Shown here piece after piece: positions 58,483 to 64,000 of a stretch of DNA of 64,000 nucleotides. The notes beneath the pieces were generated by a model. It saw only the letters and a program-made list of their open reading frames with translations, made no database searches and was not told the origin of the DNA. Source of the DNA: Apiotrichum sp. Y4204. Lineage: Eukaryota; Basidiomycota; Tremellomycetes; Trichosporonales; Trichosporonaceae. The stretch lies in NCBI GenBank assembly GCA_025531455.1, contig JAMYHL010000037.1:124001-188000 (forward strand), in the 5' to 3' direction. A program made the position numbers and the translations under genes. The number at the start of each line of letters is the position of its first letter. Within the stretch, counting starts at the first letter, position 1.

Positions 58483-60081
58483 ATGCCGACAGAGTCCCCG
58501 AGCACTCCGGTGCGCAGTGGGGGCACGGGGTCCGCCGCGCTGCCTGCCCCAGCGGCACTCAAGTGTTCTGTCTGCGGTGCGGCCTCCCTGGGCCCAACTG
58601 ATGGTGTCGTGATTCTTGGCGAACAAATGGAGCGCATTTGTGGACAATGTGTGCGCGAAAACCGCGACGACGACGGAGTCACCCTCTCTATCCTCCGTCC
58701 CCGCCTGGGCAACGATGTTGTTGACCGTATTCGCGGGGAACGCCAATCCTCCAGCCCGCCGTCTCCAGTGGATCCGGTTGTTCTTGATCTCTCCAGGCTC
58801 CGTGGGGCGTCTAATGTGGCAGCACTCCGAAGCGCGCGTCGGCGCGCCAGTGGAGCGACGAGCCCCGCCCATTCCGCCTCGTCATCCGTCTCGTCGGCTA
58901 CCCCTGTGGACTGTTCTGAATCCTATCCCACTCCTTCGAGTCTGGCGTCCCCCAATCCTGCGACCCCATCAGTTGTGATTCCTGTTCCTCGAGGGGCGGG
59001 TGAAGCGCAGCGCTCGGACGACCCCTCGCGCCCAATGCCCGCACCACCCGAATTGCAGTCAAAGTCGCTCCCAACAACAAAGGCCTCCCCATGGGCTACT
59101 TTACCCCGTGTCGTTCCTTCTGGTCTTGGCAAGTGCCCCATCCCCATGCCTGACAAGACGCCCACGGTAGAGCGCCCATCGAACCCTCTCCTCGACGTGA
59201 CGACAGCTCCAGTGCGCTCAGCCTCTCGCGGATGCCTCTACCCCGGCAGCATCTTCACGGGCTCCCAGCGCAGTGGTCGAAACGCATATGATGTCACGAT
59301 CACTATTGCGGATTGTCACATTGACCAGTCGACTCTATGTGGATACCTTACCATCAAGGATCTGACGGAGACCCATCCCGAACTCACGACCTTCTTCGAC
59401 GCCGAAATCATTGGGCCAAAGTACGGTTTTATCACTGGGACCAGGTATGGCGCAAGCAAGCATGATGACTTGCGGCACTGGGAGCGGTTTGAGCAGTTTC
59501 ACAGGACTGCCGTTCGCCAGGACATCATTCGCCCCGAGATGTTCCTACGTGACCCCATTCCCGAGCCCAACTGCCGTCCCCGCGAGCGCGACCATCTCTT
59601 CCTCCGCATAAAAGAGAAGTTCCTTGTTCCTGATCATTCGGTGCGCGACATCAATGGCGCAAGCTTTGCTGGTGAGTTGCGAGGTCTGCAGAAGTCGTCC
59701 CTAACCGTAGGCTTTTATTACGCCATACTCGACTTTGCTCCAGCTCTGGAAATCGAGGACCCAGTGCCAGGCTCACCCCTCACACCCCGCTCCCCACTTA
59801 TTGGCATGGCGCGTCGCATGTCGTCAACGACTCCCCGTCCGGACACTCCTCGTCGCCAGTCTACGTCTGGTCCTCGTCCGGAGACGAACCGCCGCGCATC
59901 GATGTCTTCCAGCCCACGCCCCGACGCCCCGCGGCGGCAATCGTCGTCGCGTGCTCCGCCTGAGCCCAAGGTCGCCACCCTGCGTGGATTCTACTTCCAC
60001 TCTTTGAACCAGGAGCCGTTTCAAGAACTGTCTCTCGTGCATCAGCCGTCTACCAGGGCTGGTGCTTTCCAGCTTCGTTGA
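58483..60081 (+). CDS. GID4: GID/CTLH ubiquitin-ligase receptor Gid4 (Vid24), 532 aa
   Basis: Single exon. The C-terminal domain (about residues 250-530) matches Gid4/Vid24: LYPGSIFTGSQ, CGYLTIKDLTETHPELTTFF, EIIGPKYGF, then HWERFEQF and FLRIKEKFLVPDH, ending FYFHSLNQEPFQELSLVHQP. Gid4 is the receptor of the GID complex that recognises Pro/N-degrons on gluconeogenic enzymes. Near the end, a low-complexity insertion of repeated RPD/E-P-RRQS/RRAS units (about residues 440-490) splits the last two strands. The N-terminus has C28, C31, C53 and C56 as two CxxC pairs 21 residues apart, which looks like a zinc-binding knuckle outside the known Gid4 core. A Ser-rich linker joins the two parts. Confidence 0.88.
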   Translation: MPTESPSTPVRSGGTGSAALPAPAALKCSVCGAASLGPTDGVVILGEQMERICGQCVRENRDDDGVTLSILRPRLGNDVVDRIRGERQSSSPPSPVDPVVLDLSRLRGASNVAALRSARRRASGATSPAHSASSSVSSATPVDCSESYPTPSSLASPNPATPSVVIPVPRGAGEAQRSDDPSRPMPAPPELQSKSLPTTKASPWATLPRVVPSGLGKCPIPMPDKTPTVERPSNPLLDVTTAPVRSASRGCLYPGSIFTGSQRSGRNAYDVTITIADCHIDQSTLCGYLTIKDLTETHPELTTFFDAEIIGPKYGFITGTRYGASKHDDLRHWERFEQFHRTAVRQDIIRPEMFLRDPIPEPNCRPRERDHLFLRIKEKFLVPDHSVRDINGASFAGELRGLQKSSLTVGFYYAILDFAPALEIEDPVPGSPLTPRSPLIGMARRMSSTTPRPDTPRRQSTSGPRPETNRRASMSSSPRPDAPRRQSSSRAPPEPKVATLRGFYFHSLNQEPFQELSLVHQPSTRAGAFQLR

Positions 60082-60490
60082 AGAAGTAACCATTTCTCTC
60101 CGATATCATCCACTATACCGTATTTGAAGACACCCGCGTTCTCTCGGAATACGTCACGGACAGTCTTACAATCTAGCGGAGGTTTCGAATCCGGGCCATG
60201 TGCCCATGTTCAAAGATGTCTCTCCCCCTCATCACCCCTCGTTCATTCACTTATTCCTTGTTGTTCGCCGGAGATCTGATGGGAGAGTTGTTTACATATC
60301 CGGCTGTGACCCCATAGGACCCCAAGTTGTTACAGGAAAGAAGAGTTGTAGTATCGTGTTCCGGTTGTCGTATGCATCGTCGAGTGTCTCTCTCGGCAGG
60401 CGGAGCGGCGAACATGCTGTCATGCGGCGACAACGCTGATGGCGAGCTCCCCTGTGCGGAAACGACAGTTGTGTTCTCGACGTGCGACAA

Positions 60491-60550
60491 CGCTAACACC
60501 TGCATCGCTGACACAGGCAACGTTGACACAGGCTACGCTGACACAGGCAT
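60491..60550. repeat. 15-bp tandem repeat, four copies
   Basis: Four units of 15 bases, typified by CGCTGACACAGGCAT, run head to tail with one to three differences between copies. Confidence 0.88.
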
Positions 60551-61111
60551 CGCTCTGTATGCGAAGTACACTGACACTCTGCAGCGTGCATTACCGTGAC
60601 ACAGCCGGAAATGCACAGTACTCTAATACTCTAACACATCCAGAAACGTGTATCTGTTGGGAGAGACGATAAAAGCGGAAATTCGAGCGGCTATGGTTTG
60701 TTCTAAAATGCGACTATTGTCCTTGGCGCAACACAACGGCCGGAAACATAAAATGTAAGTAGATCAGACGCAAATGGCAAGCGGACGACATGCAGCCATT
60801 GTGCGGCTACATAAGCACACATGAAGGCTAACCCCAGTACGCCGCCGAACCCGGACTCGGAGTGTAACAATGCAAGACATGCACTCTCCGGTTGCACCGG
60901 CCGCAAACGGACGGTGTGACGGGCAGTGCTAACCCCAACTGGAACACTCGAACACTGGAACACTGCAACACCGCACACAACTACAGGCTGCAGGCGGACA
61001 ATGATCACTTTCTGTCTCTGCTGTCGGCGAAGCCATGGATTCTTCTCGACTTCGGACAGCAAAATATAAGAAGCCTGCTCGTGTCCATGCAGCCTTATCT
61101 CTCCCAACCTT

Positions 61112-61147
61112 TATGGTATCCGCCACATCTATGGTATCCGCCACATT
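61112..61147. repeat. 18-bp direct repeat in the leader
   Basis: TATGGTATCCGCCACATC is followed at once by a second copy differing only at the last base. It lies 20 bases before the start codon at 61167, so it is probably transcribed. Confidence 0.9.
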
Positions 61148-61166
61148 CCAATTGCAGTCAATCAAC

Positions 61167-62895
61167 ATGCCCGCCACCACCCCCGCAGCCACCGCCTCGC
61201 GCGAGCGCGACCCGCTCCGCCACCTCGGCAGCGACCTTTTCCACGACGTCCTAAGTCTCCTCCCCCTCCCCAGCCTGCTCGTCGCCGAGCGCGTCTGCAA
61301 ACGCTGGCAGTTCTTCTCGCACACGAATGGCGCGTTGTGGCGCAACATGTGTCTGCGCGAGAAGGTCGATGCCACGGATCTCGCCGCGTGCGATGCCCAG
61401 GGCCGCCAGACCAGGCGGGCCCCGTCGGCTGATACCCCGTACCGCGCCCTATGTGAGTTAAGCTTATGAGTAGCCCAGGGTCACCACCCATCAATGATAT
61501 TATCGTGACTAACACCCAGGCCTGACTCTTCTTCCCCACCAGCGCGCCTGGGAGGCCGGTGAGGCGCACTACCGCTCGCTGAGGTACCCGAACACCAAAA
61601 AGGCCGTGCCAGCGCTCGTGGCCTTTGTGGGGCCGGACCTCTATGTCCGCAACGTGGACAACAGCCTCACGCTCAACACGCTCACCCACCGCATCGACAT
61701 GCACGAGGGCGTGGCGACGTACCACCACCTCCAGGCGTGCGGCGACTACATTGTGGGGATGCACACGTCGAACCGCTTCGAAGCGGTATCGCCCAAACCG
61801 CCTCCGACTCGTATCGAGATTTGGCAAGTCGTTCGCCCCCCGGGTCGCCCCGTGCTCCAGTTTGTCCGCGTGCTGCGTACCCCCCCGATCTGGGGACATG
61901 CACTCCGTCTCCACGAGGAGGTCCGTAACGGCCGTCGGTCGCTCGCCATTGCTGTCCTCGCGGCAGAAGTAAGGGTCTCGGGAGAGAACCCGCACCACCA
62001 CTGGGTCGCTTACCCATACTGGCGGAACATCCGCCTGTGGCATCTTGACTGGGAGAATCCGCAGCGTGCCCCAGAGCACGAGATCATCCGGGTCGGCCTG
62101 ACGGGCCCAGTGCATTGCATCGAGTTCGACGACGAGCACGTCTTTCTTCCCTCCCCAACCGCCCTGTACGTCTGCTCGCGTGCGACTCGCGATCTGGTCG
62201 TCTGTATCCCGTCGCCGCCCCAGGATGCCGCACTCGCATTCGGCATTGAGCCCCCTACGTGCGTGCCCTTATCGGATGATCTCCATTGGACACATCCCCC
62301 GCCGGCGACCGTGGTCCCCGCCGCTGGAGCACTTCCGGGAACGGAAGCGTTTTGGGTCGCTACGGACCTCGCACGCCAACAGCATCGTGACGCCCGCTCC
62401 GATGAGCACGCCAGATGCCGGCGGACGACCAACGACCTCGTCTTCACGTCATCCTATGGCGCTCTTATCATCCTGCGCGACTATCGCGAGGTGCTCCGGT
62501 CGTTGATGAACATAGACCGCCAGCGGCGCCAGTTTGCAGTGTGCAAGCACATCTTCATCCTGGCGACCTACTTCCCCATTGTGGACCTTGCGACTTTCCG
62601 CGACCGCATCGCGTTCCGCATGTCGTACAAGGGGGAGATGATGATCACGCTGGACACCAGCACCTTCCCCACCCTCTCGACCATCCCGGGGAACGCGCGC
62701 TGGGACGACGGCCCCAAGACCGAGAACACCATTCTTTCGCGCCGCTTCGTGCACAATAGGCACCCCGACGCCAACATCGTGAACAGCATGTACATGGACG
62801 GCACGGGCGTGTACTATTGCACGATCGGGTTTGTTAGGGCACACTTTTATGCCCAGAACTTCGACCCCGACCGCTTTCCGGAGGCCGGGATGTAA
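61167..62895 (+). CDS. F-box protein, 553 aa (paralog of 40150-42315)
   Basis: Two exons (61167-61452 and 61520-62895) with a 67-nt phase-1 intron. The F-box is at about residues 17-65 (LGSDLFHDVLSLLPLPSLLV region, followed by ERVCKRW). The rest is a beta-rich domain with repeated strands like a propeller. The gene at 40150 has the same F-box surroundings and the same intron position and phase, so the two are paralogs. Here the remaining introns have been lost or the paralog gained them. The start at 61167 is preferred over the in-frame ATG at 61035 because ATATAAG near 61064 looks like the TATA box and an 18-bp repeat fills the leader. Confidence 0.82.
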
Positions 62896-63974
62896 CTGCC
62901 TTCACGAGGCTTCCGTCCCTTGCTCTGTCTTGGAGCTGTGTAGAAAGTGTTTGTTCCTGCCGACAATGAGGTAGAAGAATGCGATAGAGGTGCAATGCAT
63001 ACTGTCATCTTTTGTGTCTCGACTGTCCGTGCTCCTTGACCCCTGGTAGAGTATTTCCCAGCTCTCAGTTAGGTTTTCTCACCAGTTCCCACAGTGGCAG
63101 GGGCGCCAGTGGCACAGGCCGCTGCCCATAGATTCCCATGTCACAACAGCGGGACACGGCGTCGGAGGGTGGACGTTGTGTGGACGACCCCCACGAGGGG
63201 CGTCGATTGTCGATTGTTGACACTGCTGCTTTGCTGTTCTGCTGATGCGTTTGTTGGAAGTATTTTGGGGTCTGTTTCGATATTGGATGAATGCGCCAAC
63301 AAATGACGGCTTGACGCCCGAAATGTACTGATGTTCCCCTGTGGCCTGTGGAAGTGGTTCACAAAGGATAACTCGGTCGCGCACAGATCGCGCTTACAGA
63401 AAGATACAGTACCCAGTACACAGCTGGCGTGTCCTCTTGCTTCTGTTCGACAGTTTCCTGTCTGTGCGGCTATCAGGTAGTGCAGGACTGACCTTGTCAT
63501 TGGAGCTGTCGAGCTGTCGATGCACACGACCACGCGTCGGCGGTGGGGCGACGCCCGAACGTTCCTGTGCCCTGCGACTCCTGATTCCTGAGTGCTGTCT
63601 GTATAAACAAAACAGCAGATGCCTCGCAGAGATTGTCTCATACATGCACTGTTGGCCTGCGGTCAAGAGAGTTCCCACATCCCATGCCCCGGGGCTGTGA
63701 TGGGAATGTCACATTGAGGAGTTTCTTGGAACACATTCCACCAAGAGAGAACGAGTAGGTTTCCTCGCATCCCCATAGTCTCCTCTTCCTCTTACAAGTA
63801 TCAAAACTAATCCTACTTGACAGTCCAGTGGATCGGCCACTTTCTGGGACCCGACTTGCAACATCGGAATTTGAGCATTTAAGCACCAGAACGGGCAAGA
63901 GCTTAAGAGCCTTGCCACCCTCTCCATCACAACTCTATAATCGCCTACAGCTCACGGCGCATCCCACTACCGCC
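62896..63974. other. Intergenic region to the right edge
   Basis: About 1.1 kb holds no supported gene. CTATAAT near 63935-63941 may be the core promoter of the gene that begins at 63975. Confidence 0.45.
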
Positions 63975-64000
63975 ATGCACCTCGCCACCTCCCTCACCAG
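63975..64000 (+). CDS. Start of a gene cut by the window edge
   Basis: An ATG in a good context (CCGCCATGC) follows a TATA-like CTATAAT about 35-40 bases upstream and a short leader. Only eight complete codons (MHLATSLT) are inside the window. They could be the beginning of a signal peptide, but nothing more can be said. Confidence 0.35.

Larger units (their letters stand above)
60082..61166. other. Intergenic region with repeats, upstream of F-box gene
   Basis: No gene is supported. Two tandem repeats occur (60491-60550 and 61112-61147), and ATATAAG near 61064-61070 may be the TATA box of the gene at 61167. Confidence 0.5.

Noticed and set aside
60178..60200. GTTTCGAATCC as a tRNA T-loop after GID4
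   Set aside because: The flanking bases do not pair as a T-stem and no acceptor or D-arm is found upstream.

Overview
This window looks like nuclear DNA of a GC-rich basidiomycete yeast, most likely Tremellomycetes and perhaps Trichosporonales. The evidence is many very short spliceosomal introns (often 32-40 nt) with GTGAGT-like donors and CTGAC/CTAAC branch points just before the acceptor, the standard code, an intron-bearing nuclear tRNA, and fungal-type proteins (Rap1 with BRCT and Myb domains, Pom152, Gid4, fungal TauD dioxygenase, GPI-anchored Ser/Ala-rich protein). The genus is an inference. All splice models were read by eye and checked for frame; there is no transcript evidence.

Layout. 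1-12.0 kb is sparse: a Ser/Pro-rich hypothetical protein (1601-3721), a small Rid-family protein (4140-4588, minus), then about 7.4 kb with no convincing gene. An acidic hypothetical protein follows (12053-12964). 13-16.4 kb holds a candidate small inverted-repeat element (15604-15923) and a tRNA-Leu(CAG) gene (16043-16130, minus).

16.4-31.4 kb is a dense housekeeping block: F-box protein, nucleoporin POM152, clamp-loader subunit RFC2, KEOPS subunit CGI121, Golgi tether COG1 and the PIKK-maturation factor TTI2. Neighbours are arranged as divergent pairs (RFC2/CGI121, COG1/TTI2) or convergent pairs with 130-180 bp between them.

32.1-35.2 kb carries the most interesting locus. Three very small two-exon genes encode proteins of 87, 86 and 61 residues that share a four-cysteine module and a phase-1 intron at the same place. 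I do not recognise this family.

38-64 kb is a mixed region: a TauD-type dioxygenase, two related F-box proteins (40150-42315 and 61167-62895), an SDR-like DUF1776-type protein, a GPI-anchored surface protein, the telomere protein RAP1, asparagine synthetase, the GID ubiquitin-ligase receptor GID4 with an N-terminal double CxxC motif, and the first codons of a gene cut by the right edge. Long intergenic stretches here contain short tandem repeats and little else that I can support.

No CRISPR array, rRNA, obvious retrotransposon ORF, virus or toxin gene was seen. Gene functions cover DNA replication and telomere upkeep, nuclear pore, Golgi traffic, tRNA modification, amino-acid synthesis and regulated proteolysis; no pathway-level cluster is evident.
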